Shown here: in pieces, positions 54,403-63,563 of the stretch
Layout of the letters: each line of letters opens with the position of its first letter
Position numbering within the stretch: the stretch's first letter is position 1
From: Firmicutes bacterium UBA6113
Lineage (GTDB): Bacteria > Bacillota > Clostridia > Tissierellales > Sedimentibacteraceae
Assembly (NCBI GenBank): GCA_002422545.1
Contig: DIWF01000023.1
Location: forward strand, 18,492 to 82,491
Direction of reading: 5' to 3'
DNA length: 64,000 nucleotides
Position numbers and translations under genes: made by a program
Notes under the pieces: model-generated
What the model was told of the DNA's origin: nothing
The model's database searches: none
The model's input: the letters and a program-made list of their open reading frames with translations, nothing else

Positions 54403-55782
54403 ATGAAAAACAATGTAAAAAGTTTAGTTATAATCAGTCGACCAGACGTACCTTTTATTCCTGAACAAGTAATAGTCCACTTAGGCAAACCAAATGAACT
54501 TGCCGAAAATGTAACTATGTCATTTCCTGATTATATTAAAAATGTTGCTTCAAGTGAAATTTATCCTACTTGGCCTGAAAGCGCAATCAGAGCAAATATC
54601 TATGCTCAAATAACTTTTGCTTTAAATAGAATTTATACAGAATGGTATCGCAGCCGTGGATATGATTTTGATATTACAAACTCAAAACAGTTTGATCAGT
54701 CTTTTGCATATGGACGTGATATTTTTGATAATATATCTAAAATTGTTGATGAAATTTTTAATAGTTATATTATAAGGAAAGACAAATTAGAACCGGCATT
54801 TACACCTTACTGCGATGGGGTAAATACAAGATGTGACGGTTTACTTCAGTGGGGTACAGTCTCTCTTGCAGAAAGCGGATATTCTCCATATGATATATTA
54901 AAATATTATTATGGTGATGATATTGATATTGTTACTGACATTCCTGTTAATTCCAACTTTGAATCATATCCATTATATCCATTACAATTAGGCAGCTTTG
55001 GCCGGGATGTGAGTATAATACAATATGAATTGAACAGAATCAGCAAAAATTATCCATTAATCTCTAAAATAGAAGATGTTAACGGAATTTTTGGCACTGA
55101 TACAGAGGAAGCAGTAAAAACTTTTCAACAGGTATTTAATTTAAATCAAACCGGAATTGTTGATAGCTCCACATGGTATAGAATAAAGTTTATTTTTAAT
55201 GCTGTAAAGGGATTAGCAGATATTTCATCAGAGGGTGTTAGCCCTGAAGAAATAGAAAGCCCTTTTGAAGTTTCTTGGCAAGAAGGTGACTCAGGAATTT
55301 GGGTAAAATTAATACAATACTATGTACGCGTTATTGGTTGTTATTATAATCCCGAAATTCCAATAATAGAAATAACTGGTTATTTTGGACCGGAAACTAC
55401 GGAAGCAGTAAAAGCGATTGAAACAAAATTTAATATTATCATAGATGGTGTAGTAGGCATACAAACATGGTCTGTGCTAGACAAAACTTACAAATCTATT
55501 TACAACAATATCCCGGAAGGATGTTTAATAAACACGACGATTTACCCTGGATATATGTTGTCAAAAGGCATGGGAGATAAAAACGTCAAATTGATGCAAA
55601 CATACTTAGAAAAAATTTCAGAGCTTTATCCGTCAATACCTAAAGTAGCTGTAACAGGTTTATTCGATGAACAAACTGAAGCTGCCGTAAGAGCTGTTCA
55701 GAAGGAATTTTTAAATGAAAACACCGGATTAATCGGGCCAATTACTTGGAGCACGATAGCAGAGCTATATGAAAGTTTATAA
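54403..55782 (+). CDS. SpoIID-like/peptidoglycan-binding protein (spore-type)
   Basis: 459 aa. The N-terminal part (about 18-180) resembles the SpoIID/LytB lytic-transglycosylase fold: DYIKNVASSEIYPTWPESAI with candidate catalytic E52, AQITFALNRIY, and LLQWGTVSLAESGYSPYDILKYYYG at the end. Three peptidoglycan-binding type 1 repeats follow (about 190-265, 285-365, 380-455), each with an FG-DT-EAVK-FQ core. No signal peptide, which suits a protein made in the mother cell or released by lysis. Related to clostridial SleC-like and SpoIID-domain proteins. Confidence 0.82.
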   Translation: MKNNVKSLVIISRPDVPFIPEQVIVHLGKPNELAENVTMSFPDYIKNVASSEIYPTWPESAIRANIYAQITFALNRIYTEWYRSRGYDFDITNSKQFDQSFAYGRDIFDNISKIVDEIFNSYIIRKDKLEPAFTPYCDGVNTRCDGLLQWGTVSLAESGYSPYDILKYYYGDDIDIVTDIPVNSNFESYPLYPLQLGSFGRDVSIIQYELNRISKNYPLISKIEDVNGIFGTDTEEAVKTFQQVFNLNQTGIVDSSTWYRIKFIFNAVKGLADISSEGVSPEEIESPFEVSWQEGDSGIWVKLIQYYVRVIGCYYNPEIPIIEITGYFGPETTEAVKAIETKFNIIIDGVVGIQTWSVLDKTYKSIYNNIPEGCLINTTIYPGYMLSKGMGDKNVKLMQTYLEKISELYPSIPKVAVTGLFDEQTEAAVRAVQKEFLNENTGLIGPITWSTIAELYESL

Positions 55783-55863
55783 ATATTTTATAGCTTCAAA
55801 AAAGTACGGCAGAGCATGCTATTTTGACAATGATTGCATGCATGCCTATACCCACATGCCGGT

Positions 55864-56553
55864 TTATTTTATTCTTTTTAAGTTGAAATCCATATAATCG
55901 CTTGAAACGCAGTGAACATTAACACTATCTATTAAACCTTCCCTGACATTCTTGTGGCCCTCTTCTCCGTGAAGATGTCCGTAAATGCATGTTTCAGCTT
56001 CGTATTCTTTGAGAACCGAGAAAAATTCATTTGGCAGGCCGTCGCTGTCAAATGGCGGAAAGTGGAGCATCACCGTAATTGGCTTTTTTGTTTTCTTCGC
56101 TGAGTCAAGAGATATTTTAAATCTGTTCAATTCTCTCATAAATATCTTCTTGTTTGTTTCGTCTTCCGAGTGTTCATCCATGGTATCCCACCCTCTTGTT
56201 CCGCAAATTACCGTGTTTTCAAATTCATAGCTGTTGTTTTTCAAGAACCTGATTGTTTTCAGCTCAAGTCTGTCCAATTTGCTGGACGTTGCCCACCAGT
56301 AGTCGTGATTGCCCTTGCCTATAACCTTGGTGCCAGGCAATTCATCAATCCTTGACAAATCTCCCAGGGCTTCTTCAAGCTTTGCAGCCCATGATATGTC
56401 CCCCGGAATAAGAATAAGGTCATCGTCTCTTACAACACCCTTCCAGTTCTCAATTATCTTTTCCTCATGATTTATCCAGTTATCCCCAAATACATTCATG
56501 GGTTTTTCCTTTTTATAATCAAAATGCAAATCTGCTATAGCAAATATTCTCAT
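55864..56553 (-). CDS. Calcineurin-like metallophosphoesterase
   Basis: 229 aa. DLHFD at the start, PGDISW, GNHDYWW, MLHFPP and YGHLHGEE give the complete two-metal site. Similar to small cytosolic phosphoesterases of Firmicutes with unknown substrate. Lies 8 bases downstream of the SbcC-like gene, so likely cotranscribed with the repair pair. Confidence 0.88.
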   Translation of the reverse strand: MRIFAIADLHFDYKKEKPMNVFGDNWINHEEKIIENWKGVVRDDDLILIPGDISWAAKLEEALGDLSRIDELPGTKVIGKGNHDYWWATSSKLDRLELKTIRFLKNNSYEFENTVICGTRGWDTMDEHSEDETNKKIFMRELNRFKISLDSAKKTKKPITVMLHFPPFDSDGLPNEFFSVLKEYEAETCIYGHLHGEEGHKNVREGLIDSVNVHCVSSDYMDFNLKRIK

Positions 56554-56561
56554 AACAATCC

Positions 56562-59255
56562 TTATAATTTTATATAGTTAAATTTAACGTTCAGCTGTTT
56601 TGCTGTTTCAGCTTCCCTTTCCTGGCAGGTGAACAATATAACCTGTCTTCTCTCGCTTTCTCTTGCAAGCATCTCAATTGACTTTTTAAGTCTTCTTGTG
56701 TCATATTGAACGAAGCTGTCATCGAATATGAGAGGAATATCCTGATTTCCGCTTAAAATATTGCTCAGTCCCACTCTTAGCGACAGATAGATCTGGTCCA
56801 ATGTTCCGCCGCTCAAGCTTTCAAGCTCGATGTTCCTGCTTTTATTATCCTCTTCAACAACAGTTATATTCATGTTTTCGTCAAAGGAAACCTCGCTGTA
56901 CTTTCCTCCCGTCAGGTAATAAAAGTTGTCGCTTATGGATTTCTTCAAGAGAGGCATGAAGTCCCCTTTTATTGAATCAGCAATTTTTGTGATTTTTTCT
57001 GCTGCCATTTCGGCAATTTTTATTTTATTCTTGAATGTGTTGATCTTGTCTTCATAAAAATCCATTTCTTCTTCTATTTCGGCCAGATTTCTTGTTCCTG
57101 ATTCGATGTCTTCTATTTCTTTATGAATGTTGTCAATATTTTCAGCAATTCTTGACTTTTCTTCATTCATTCTGAAAATGTCCAGCTGGCACTTTTGCTC
57201 ATCTATGGCCTTTGTTTCATAAAACATCACATTTTTGGTTTTTTCCTTAAGTGCGCTGAAATCTTCTTTTCCTATAATAGAAGCTAAAATATTATCAAGG
57301 TATTCTTTTCTTTTTACAAGCTCTTCATACTGCTCATATTTTGCAGCTGTTTCCTTGAAGTTTTCCAGGTCAGCAATGCCGTTTGCAGAAAGAATCATCT
57401 CAAGGCGTCTTTGTTCAAAGGACAGTTCTTTTTCAACTTTGGCCAAAGACTGAGTGTTTTGTTCAAGGCTGATTTTAAGAGTGGATGCTTCCTCTCTCAC
57501 CTGATTTTTTCTTGCATATGCTTCATTGATTTCCTTTATGTTTTCCTGGCTAATTTCATCAATAGCAAATATTTTAAGAGTTTCATGAAGCGTCCTTGAC
57601 AAAGCAGCATTTTCTTCTTCTGTTTGTTTGAGCTCGTCTTCATCAAATTTAAGAAGATTTAGTTTTTCTTCAACAATGTTCTTTTCAGTGCATTTTTTCT
57701 TGTAAAGATCAGACATTACATCAAGGCTGTCACATCCGGAATTTTTAACAATTTCATTTTTCTGGTTCTCAAGCTGGTCAACTGTCAGCTTGTAGTCAGT
57801 ATGGCTGCATTCCATGCTCTCAATTTCTTTTTTAGCGCTTTTAGCCCTTGCAGATTTTCTTGACGATGACACCAGCAATATTACCGCAGGAACAACAGCC
57901 CCGGCTCCATAATAATATTCCAGAACATTCGTTGTGTAGCCAAAATAGCAGGAATAAGCCCCTGCTCCAAGAAAGGCAATGCCGAAAATCACTGCAAAAA
58001 AGCTTTGTATTCCCTGTGACTTTCCAAATTTCTTCATTGCTTCATAATCTTTTTCATCGAGAAACACATTTGCAATTCCGATTTTCCTGTTTATTTCCGC
58101 TACACTGTCGTAGTACTCAGCAAATTTGTTGATTCCGTCAAGGTCTATGCTTTTAATACTTTCATATCCCATATGAATTTTGGACTTCATGTCGGTGATT
58201 TTTTCTATGGTTAATTTATAATTGCTGTAATCTTCGTTTAGCTTTTCAATTGAAAAACTGTTGTCCATAAAATTTGATATGTCACGTCCTAACTCTGCCA
58301 GTCTTGAATCTATTTTTTCCTTTTCCTGGACAAGAGTATCCCTTTGGCCCACCATGTTTTCAAGTATTTTTTCAAGGCTTAAAGCTTCTTTAAAATCTTC
58401 CTTTGAATAGTTCAAAGAATGATTAAATTCTAGGAGTTTTTTATCAATTTCATCAAGTTCCATCTTAACAGGCTCAGCCTTAAGAAACTTTTCTTTTGCA
58501 ATAGAAAGCTCATGATCTGAAAGATGTTTTTTAAGTTCAGCCATCCTCATGTCAAGCTCGCTTATTTTGTTCTTGAGTTTCCTTTTTTCCATGGCCAGAA
58601 ACATCACTTGTCTGCCTGCGTTGACCGAATTTTCTCTTGCATCCTTAAGCTCCGAAAGGCGAAGAGAATATTGACCTAAAAGTGTTTTTCCGTTGTCTTC
58701 GCTTCCTGCCTCTTCCTTTATGCTGTTCAATGTTGAAAATATTCTCTCTATTGATATGTTCTGGTCTCTTGTGCTGCTTAAATTTATTATTTTGTTCTTC
58801 AGCTCGTTTGCAAGCTCCTGTTCAGTCTTGTTTCCAAGCTGCCTTACACTTACGGTATTTCTGAAGGACGTCCTGTTCATGTTGAAAAAAAAGTCCCCGG
58901 GGCTTGGAATATCTTCTTCAACCATTTCAGGATCACTCCTGTCGCTTGACTCCTTTTTAAAAACCTGTATTGTCCCCAATAGAAAATCCTTAGACACAAC
59001 ATACTTTTCGCCATTTCTCATGCTCATTCCAAGCGTTCCTTTGTAAAGGCTGTTGTCCCAAGGCTTGTATTTGTTGTATTTTGAAATCCCGTTCTCATCT
59101 TCTCCGAAGCCGTAAAGAATTGCCTCGATGAAGTTGTGAATAGTGCTTTTTCCTGCCTCATTTTCACCGTAAATTATATTAAATTTACTTCCAAAGTACA
59201 TTCTTTTAGATGAGAATTTTCCGAAAGCTCTCAAGTGCAATTTATTGATGTACAT
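56562..59255 (-). CDS. SbcC/Rad50-like ATPase (YhaN type)
   Basis: 897 aa. Walker A GENEAGKST (about 31-39) at the N-terminus, long coiled coils in both halves, two predicted membrane helices in the middle (about 405-455, FFAVIFGIAFLGAGAY), and at the C-terminus signature LESLSGGTLDQIYLSL and Walker B LIFDDSFVQYD. The membrane pair in place of a zinc hook marks YhaN rather than SbcC. Acts with the nuclease encoded one base upstream, probably in DNA end processing near the membrane. Confidence 0.9.
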   Translation of the reverse strand: MYINKLHLRAFGKFSSKRMYFGSKFNIIYGENEAGKSTIHNFIEAILYGFGEDENGISKYNKYKPWDNSLYKGTLGMSMRNGEKYVVSKDFLLGTIQVFKKESSDRSDPEMVEEDIPSPGDFFFNMNRTSFRNTVSVRQLGNKTEQELANELKNKIINLSSTRDQNISIERIFSTLNSIKEEAGSEDNGKTLLGQYSLRLSELKDARENSVNAGRQVMFLAMEKRKLKNKISELDMRMAELKKHLSDHELSIAKEKFLKAEPVKMELDEIDKKLLEFNHSLNYSKEDFKEALSLEKILENMVGQRDTLVQEKEKIDSRLAELGRDISNFMDNSFSIEKLNEDYSNYKLTIEKITDMKSKIHMGYESIKSIDLDGINKFAEYYDSVAEINRKIGIANVFLDEKDYEAMKKFGKSQGIQSFFAVIFGIAFLGAGAYSCYFGYTTNVLEYYYGAGAVVPAVILLVSSSRKSARAKSAKKEIESMECSHTDYKLTVDQLENQKNEIVKNSGCDSLDVMSDLYKKKCTEKNIVEEKLNLLKFDEDELKQTEEENAALSRTLHETLKIFAIDEISQENIKEINEAYARKNQVREEASTLKISLEQNTQSLAKVEKELSFEQRRLEMILSANGIADLENFKETAAKYEQYEELVKRKEYLDNILASIIGKEDFSALKEKTKNVMFYETKAIDEQKCQLDIFRMNEEKSRIAENIDNIHKEIEDIESGTRNLAEIEEEMDFYEDKINTFKNKIKIAEMAAEKITKIADSIKGDFMPLLKKSISDNFYYLTGGKYSEVSFDENMNITVVEEDNKSRNIELESLSGGTLDQIYLSLRVGLSNILSGNQDIPLIFDDSFVQYDTRRLKKSIEMLARESERRQVILFTCQEREAETAKQLNVKFNYIKL

Positions 59256-59256
59256 T

Positions 59257-60345
59257 TTATTTTACCACCTTTTCTTTTCTGAGAACCTCAAGACCAAGTT
59301 TGAACGCCTGCTGCTCCATTTTGTCCTGATGATTTTCAAACTGAAGCTTGAAAGATTCGATTATGTTGTAGTCATTGCTGTCGTAATTTTTATCTTCAGC
59401 ATTTTTATATGAGTAATTTTCCTCAAACTCAATGTAGTAAAAAAATTGTTTTGCTTCATTTTCCACTTCTTCCATTGATATGTCCGTGCTGACCGTACCA
59501 GTAAGGTTTATTTTCACATAATCCTTTATGTTGGAAAAGGTGTCCCCTGAAAATTTGATCAGGTCGAGAATTTTGTTGAAGCTGTAAGATACATCAAGAT
59601 TTATGTCCCTGGTTGTAAATCTTCTCTTTGCAATGGGCACAAGTTTGTATTCCGGATTTCTTTTTTCAATGGTTCCCATAATAAATCCATGCTCGTCCAT
59701 TTCATCAAAGTTTAAGGGTTCAGGAGTACCGCAGTATACAACGTTGTTTCTTGCTGAGTGGAAATTGTGTTTCCCTCCTAAGGCACAGTAGTCAAACTTA
59801 TTTTTTACCAGATCAACATTGATTGTAAAGTCAGTTTCTCCTTCAAGCTCACAGTTTAAAAGAAGAACATTTATTTTGTTTTCATCAACTGATATGTCAT
59901 AAATTAGCTGCGGTCTTTCGCTGTTCTTCAAATTATCCCAGCTCAGCGCATGTATGCACAGATTGTCCTTGGGAAAATATAATTTTTCCACAGATTCTAT
60001 ACTTTTTATGAAATACACGTTGTCAGGCCAGTCTATATATTCGTAAAGGCTGTTGATGCTGTAGGGATCGCTTTTTCCGCAGACTATTACAACGTTTGTA
60101 TCTTCTATTGATTTGAATTTTCTCGCAATCTTGTTGAGGCTTTTAAAATTGATATATTCTCCTTCTGTCATGTCGCCGGCAATGAACAGGTATTCTGTTT
60201 TTTCGTTTCTTGCTGTTCTTATAATTTCATCAAAGGCATCCCATATTTCCTGTCTTCTTTTTTCCCGCTCTTTTAAACTGAAATTTTTTATATTGAATTT
60301 TTTGCCTAAATGCAAGTCAGATGTATGTATAAATTTAAGTTTCAT
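59257..60345 (-). CDS. SbcD/Mre11-like exonuclease (YhaO type)
   Basis: 362 aa. Metal motifs HTSDLHLGK, AGDMTEG, CGKSDPYS (GNHD-like), LLNCE and CALGGKHNFH give the Mre11 phosphoesterase site. The N-terminal 210 residues hold the nuclease; the C-terminal part would bind the ATPase. Overlap and order with the YhaN-like gene support a complex. Confidence 0.9.
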   Translation of the reverse strand: MKLKFIHTSDLHLGKKFNIKNFSLKEREKRRQEIWDAFDEIIRTARNEKTEYLFIAGDMTEGEYINFKSLNKIARKFKSIEDTNVVIVCGKSDPYSINSLYEYIDWPDNVYFIKSIESVEKLYFPKDNLCIHALSWDNLKNSERPQLIYDISVDENKINVLLLNCELEGETDFTINVDLVKNKFDYCALGGKHNFHSARNNVVYCGTPEPLNFDEMDEHGFIMGTIEKRNPEYKLVPIAKRRFTTRDINLDVSYSFNKILDLIKFSGDTFSNIKDYVKINLTGTVSTDISMEEVENEAKQFFYYIEFEENYSYKNAEDKNYDSNDYNIIESFKLQFENHQDKMEQQAFKLGLEVLRKEKVVK

Positions 60346-60371
60346 AGCCTGCTCCTTCTTTTTAGAGATGC

Positions 60372-61166
60372 TTATTTTTCAGCTGCAATCATCCAATTGC
60401 TGGTTGTTTCAAATCCTATTCCGTGATATATTTTTCCTGCCTTTTCATTGCTGTAAAACAAGCATATGCCTTGGCAGTCTTTGAGTGTGTCAATGCAGAG
60501 TTTTGAAAGGCAGTTTACTGCCAGACCTTTGTTCCTGTATTCGGGACTTGTTGCCACATCCACAATCATGGCTGCATGATTTGTTTCCGCCGAAGTTCCT
60601 GCTGTGCATACTATTTTTCCTTGTTCGTTTTCAATGAAATAAAAACGGCCTGTTCCTGTCCTGATGCTGTTTTCAAGCATGTCCCTGTCTTCGCCTGTAT
60701 TGTTGAACTCTTCTATAGATTCTATAAAAAGGGACAGCCTTTCTGCCTCTTCGACTGTTGCCTTTTTTATATTGAATTTGTCATTTTCCTTAAGTAGTTT
60801 TGTTTTGTCCTTAAGTTCACAGAAAAACTTGCGGCTTCCCTGGAAATCATTTAATGCATCGGTGAAATTCATTACAATCTCATATTTTCCTGAAACAAGT
60901 TTCTTCTTTTTATGGCAAGCAATTATTTCCTTGAACTGTTCAATGCTTACATTGCTTTCGTCCTTGTAATATGGTATGAAGTTGTTATAATATCTGAGAA
61001 GCACTGCAATAATTTCATCGCCTATAAATTCTCCCCACAGTTCCATGTAATTTTGTTCAAACCCTGTGTTAAGTATGTCACCAATGATAAACAGATTAAG
61101 TGAAGCTTCTTCCATGAGAAAATTCATTACATTGTCTTTGTCGTTTTCATATAATTTTCTAATCAT
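60372..61166 (-). CDS. GNAT-family acetyltransferase with N-terminal extension
   Basis: 264 aa. The C-terminal half (about 130-264) is a GNAT domain: VCTAGTSAETNHAAMIVDVATSPEYRNKGLA gives the acetyl-CoA P-loop (YRNKGLA), and CLFYSNEKAGKIYHGIGFETT is the typical end. The first 130 residues form an unassigned domain often present in this type of GNAT. Substrate unknown; 26 bases upstream of the nuclease gene. Confidence 0.85.
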   Translation of the reverse strand: MIRKLYENDKDNVMNFLMEEASLNLFIIGDILNTGFEQNYMELWGEFIGDEIIAVLLRYYNNFIPYYKDESNVSIEQFKEIIACHKKKKLVSGKYEIVMNFTDALNDFQGSRKFFCELKDKTKLLKENDKFNIKKATVEEAERLSLFIESIEEFNNTGEDRDMLENSIRTGTGRFYFIENEQGKIVCTAGTSAETNHAAMIVDVATSPEYRNKGLAVNCLSKLCIDTLKDCQGICLFYSNEKAGKIYHGIGFETTSNWMIAAEK

Positions 61167-61239
61167 TTTTTACCACCCATTCTACAATATTGTATCATAA
61201 ATAACACTTATCTTCAATCAGTATTACAAGCACTATTTG

Positions 61240-61929
61240 TCAGTCAGCCAGCTCCTTAAGTCTTTCAATGTCTTTTATCTTGACCGATGAACGATAAATT
61301 TCAATTATGTTGTCCTTTTGCATGTTCGAAAGCTCCCTGGACAAGGAAGGCCTTGTTACATTTAAAAATTCCGCCATCTCCTGCCTGTTCATGGGCATGT
61401 CGAATGTTAATGTCTTTGTTTTTTTGTTTATGGATAAAAGATATACTGCTATTCTGCCCTTCAGTGTTTCTGCATTGAGAATTGTCATCTTGTTGTTGAG
61501 CATAACAATTTTATCTGACAAAATTGTAAGCATGTTGCTTATAAGCTGTTTGTGGAAATTGCACACTTCCTTGCACATGTTTACAAAAATTCCGTAAGGT
61601 ATAAGAAGGACTTTGCTGTTTCCTGAGCTCACCAGGTCGTATGGTGATCTTTTAACCGAAGAAAAAATCAAAGCTTCACCGAATAAATCTCCTTTTTCAA
61701 GAGAAGTTACAATTACTCTGGTTCCGCTGTATTTTTGTGAAACAAGGTTAAATTCGCCTTCAAGCACAATTCCCATTTTTTGAATGGTGTCTTCTTTTTC
61801 AAAGACTATTTGATTTTCCTGATAGCTTTCAACTGTCGCTTTGCTGCATTTAAGAATTGATCTAATTTCATTTTCGTTTATATTTTCAAACAATTGGTTG
61901 TCTTTAATTAACTGAACTATATCTTCCAT
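61240..61929 (-). CDS. Crp/Fnr-family regulator, HcpR-like
   Basis: 229 aa: cyclic-nucleotide-binding-like domain (about 15-125, GEFNLVSQKYSGTRVIV, GDLFGEALIFSS), dimerisation helix, and winged HTH with RQEMAEFLNVTRPSLSRELSNMQKD recognition helix (about 178-200). No N-terminal Fe-S Cys set, so it is not a classical FNR. Divergent from a ferredoxin gene with a shared palindrome, the arrangement of clostridial HcpR, the nitrosative-stress regulator. HcpR name is inference. Confidence 0.83.
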   Translation of the reverse strand: MEDIVQLIKDNQLFENINENEIRSILKCSKATVESYQENQIVFEKEDTIQKMGIVLEGEFNLVSQKYSGTRVIVTSLEKGDLFGEALIFSSVKRSPYDLVSSGNSKVLLIPYGIFVNMCKEVCNFHKQLISNMLTILSDKIVMLNNKMTILNAETLKGRIAVYLLSINKKTKTLTFDMPMNRQEMAEFLNVTRPSLSRELSNMQKDNIIEIYRSSVKIKDIERLKELAD

Positions 61930-61944
61930 ATTCCCCCCAATTAA

Positions 61945-61958
61945 GTAACATATGTTAC
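61945..61958. promoter_or_regulatory. Perfect 14-base palindrome, operator of the Crp/Fnr regulator
   Basis: GTAACATATGTTAC is exactly self-complementary and lies between the divergent regulator and ferredoxin starts. Half-sites GTAAC/GTTAC with a 4-base gap fit, from memory, the HcpR box of Clostridia. Confidence 0.82.
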
Positions 61959-61980
61959 ATACTTTACTTTTTCATTTTAA

Positions 61981-61986
61981 TATACT
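61981..61986 (+). promoter_or_regulatory. -10 box of the ferredoxin promoter
   Basis: TATACT. A start about 7 bases beyond it would put the palindrome centre near -41.5, the classic position for activation by Crp/Fnr proteins. An alternative -10 is at 61986-61991. Confidence 0.55.
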
Positions 61987-62024
61987 ATACTAAATAAGTA
62001 AAGCAAAATTTAAAGGGGATAAAT

Positions 62025-62747
62025 ATGAAAAGAAAAATAGTTAAAATACATGAAGAAAAATGTAACGGCTGCGGTTTGTGCGTAAATGCGTGCCACGAAG
62101 GAGCCTTGGAATTGATTAACGGAAAAGCTGTTCTCTTGTCTGATGTATACTGTGACGGTCTTGGTGACTGCCTGCCTCAATGTCCGGTTGATGCAATTGA
62201 AATTATTGAAAGAGACGCTGAAGATTTTGACAAGGAGCTAGTTGAAAGAAGAATGGTAGAAAGAAAAAATAAACAGGAGCCTCTTCCATGCGGATGCCCT
62301 GGTCATACAGCAAAAGAAATAAAAGTAAATACAGCTCCTTCGGTATCAAAGGCAGTAAAAGCAGAAATGTCAGAGCTTACAAGCCAGTTGAGACAATGGC
62401 CGGTACAGATTAAACTTGTATCGCCAAACGCACCATACTTTGACAATTCTCACATTCTTGTGGCAGCTGACTGTACTGCCTATGCATATGCCAACATTCA
62501 TCAGGAATTCATGAAGGGCAGAATAACGCTCATAGGATGTCCTAAGCTTGACAGTGTTGATTATTCAGAAAAACTCACTGAAATACTGAAAAACAACAAT
62601 GTAAAAAGCATTACTGTTTTAAGGATGGAAGTTCCTTGCTGCACAGGAATTGTAAATGCAGTAAAGACAGCTTTGTTAAACTCAGGAAAAATGATTCCGT
62701 GGGATTTCAAGATAGTTACATCAGACGGAAGAATACTAGAAAATTAG
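62025..62747 (+). CDS. 4Fe-4S ferredoxin (FrdX-like) with large C-terminal domain
   Basis: 240 aa. First cluster CNGCGLCVNACHEGA (CxxCxxCxxxC). The second motif reads CDGLGDCLPQCPVDA, with five residues between the first and second Cys and one ligand changed. A later CGCP and CCTG add cysteines in the C-terminal part (about 80-240), which otherwise looks like an unassigned redox partner domain. Activated probably by the divergent regulator; FrdX is known to accompany hcp, which is not in this window. Overlaps the truA end by 4 bases. Confidence 0.85.
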   Translation: MKRKIVKIHEEKCNGCGLCVNACHEGALELINGKAVLLSDVYCDGLGDCLPQCPVDAIEIIERDAEDFDKELVERRMVERKNKQEPLPCGCPGHTAKEIKVNTAPSVSKAVKAEMSELTSQLRQWPVQIKLVSPNAPYFDNSHILVAADCTAYAYANIHQEFMKGRITLIGCPKLDSVDYSEKLTEILKNNNVKSITVLRMEVPCCTGIVNAVKTALLNSGKMIPWDFKIVTSDGRILEN

Positions 62748-63481
62748 TATTCCACGTCTTTCAGGAAAAGGGCTTTTGCAGGTACCATTGGGCCTGCTTC
62801 GGCTCTTTTTTTTGCTTCAAGAATGTTTTTCACATCTTCAGGGTTTAATTTTTCCTTGCCTGCTTCAATTAATGTTCCAAGTATTATTCTTACCATGTTC
62901 CACAAAAACCCGTTGCCATTAACATCTATTTCAATGATGCCGTCATTATCTTCAATGTTGATAAAATTTACAGTCCTAACCGTAGATTTTGTTTTTGATT
63001 TAAGCGTTGTGAAACTTTGAAAATCATGGGTGCCTATAAGCACAGCGGCACATTCTCTCATTTTTTCAACATTCAACTTCTCGTCCATGCTATGAATGTA
63101 TTTTCTGTCAAAAACATTCTTAATTCCGCTGTTGTTTATTCTGTACATGTATGTCTTTGACAAAATGTTGTATCTTGAATGAAATCTCTCGCTTGCATTT
63201 TTTATTGACTTTACTGCAATGTCATCAGGCAGCTTATCACTTAGGTATTTGTTCATATCCTCGGTGTTCATGGTGGAGTTGGTATGAAAATTTGCAGTGT
63301 AATTTTGCGCATGAACTCCCGTATCCGTCCTGCCACAGCCTACAAGCTGAATTTCTTCCCCTGTCATATTGCTCAATATGCTTTCAAGCCTGCCCTGGAC
63401 AGTATTTATGTCCTCAGTCTGCTTTTGCCAGCCTTTGTACCTGGTGCCGTCATATTGAATTATCATCTTAATGTTTCTCAT
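62744..63481 (-). CDS. truA: tRNA pseudouridine(38-40) synthase
   Basis: 245 aa. Catalytic Asp in GCGRTDTGVHA; QYDGTRYKGWQ at the N-terminus and FLWNMVRIILGTLIE near the C-terminus. ATG at 63481 with GGAGA; upstream in-frame codons are not conserved. Converts uridines in the anticodon arm. Confidence 0.95.
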   Translation of the reverse strand: MRNIKMIIQYDGTRYKGWQKQTEDINTVQGRLESILSNMTGEEIQLVGCGRTDTGVHAQNYTANFHTNSTMNTEDMNKYLSDKLPDDIAVKSIKNASERFHSRYNILSKTYMYRINNSGIKNVFDRKYIHSMDEKLNVEKMRECAAVLIGTHDFQSFTTLKSKTKSTVRTVNFINIEDNDGIIEIDVNGNGFLWNMVRIILGTLIEAGKEKLNPEDVKNILEAKKRAEAGPMVPAKALFLKDVEY

Positions 63482-63563
63482 AATATCTCCGTTTACAATT
63501 TTAATTGTATCATTTGTTTTTAATACATTATATATTAAAAAACACAATGGCACAAGGTCGTTC

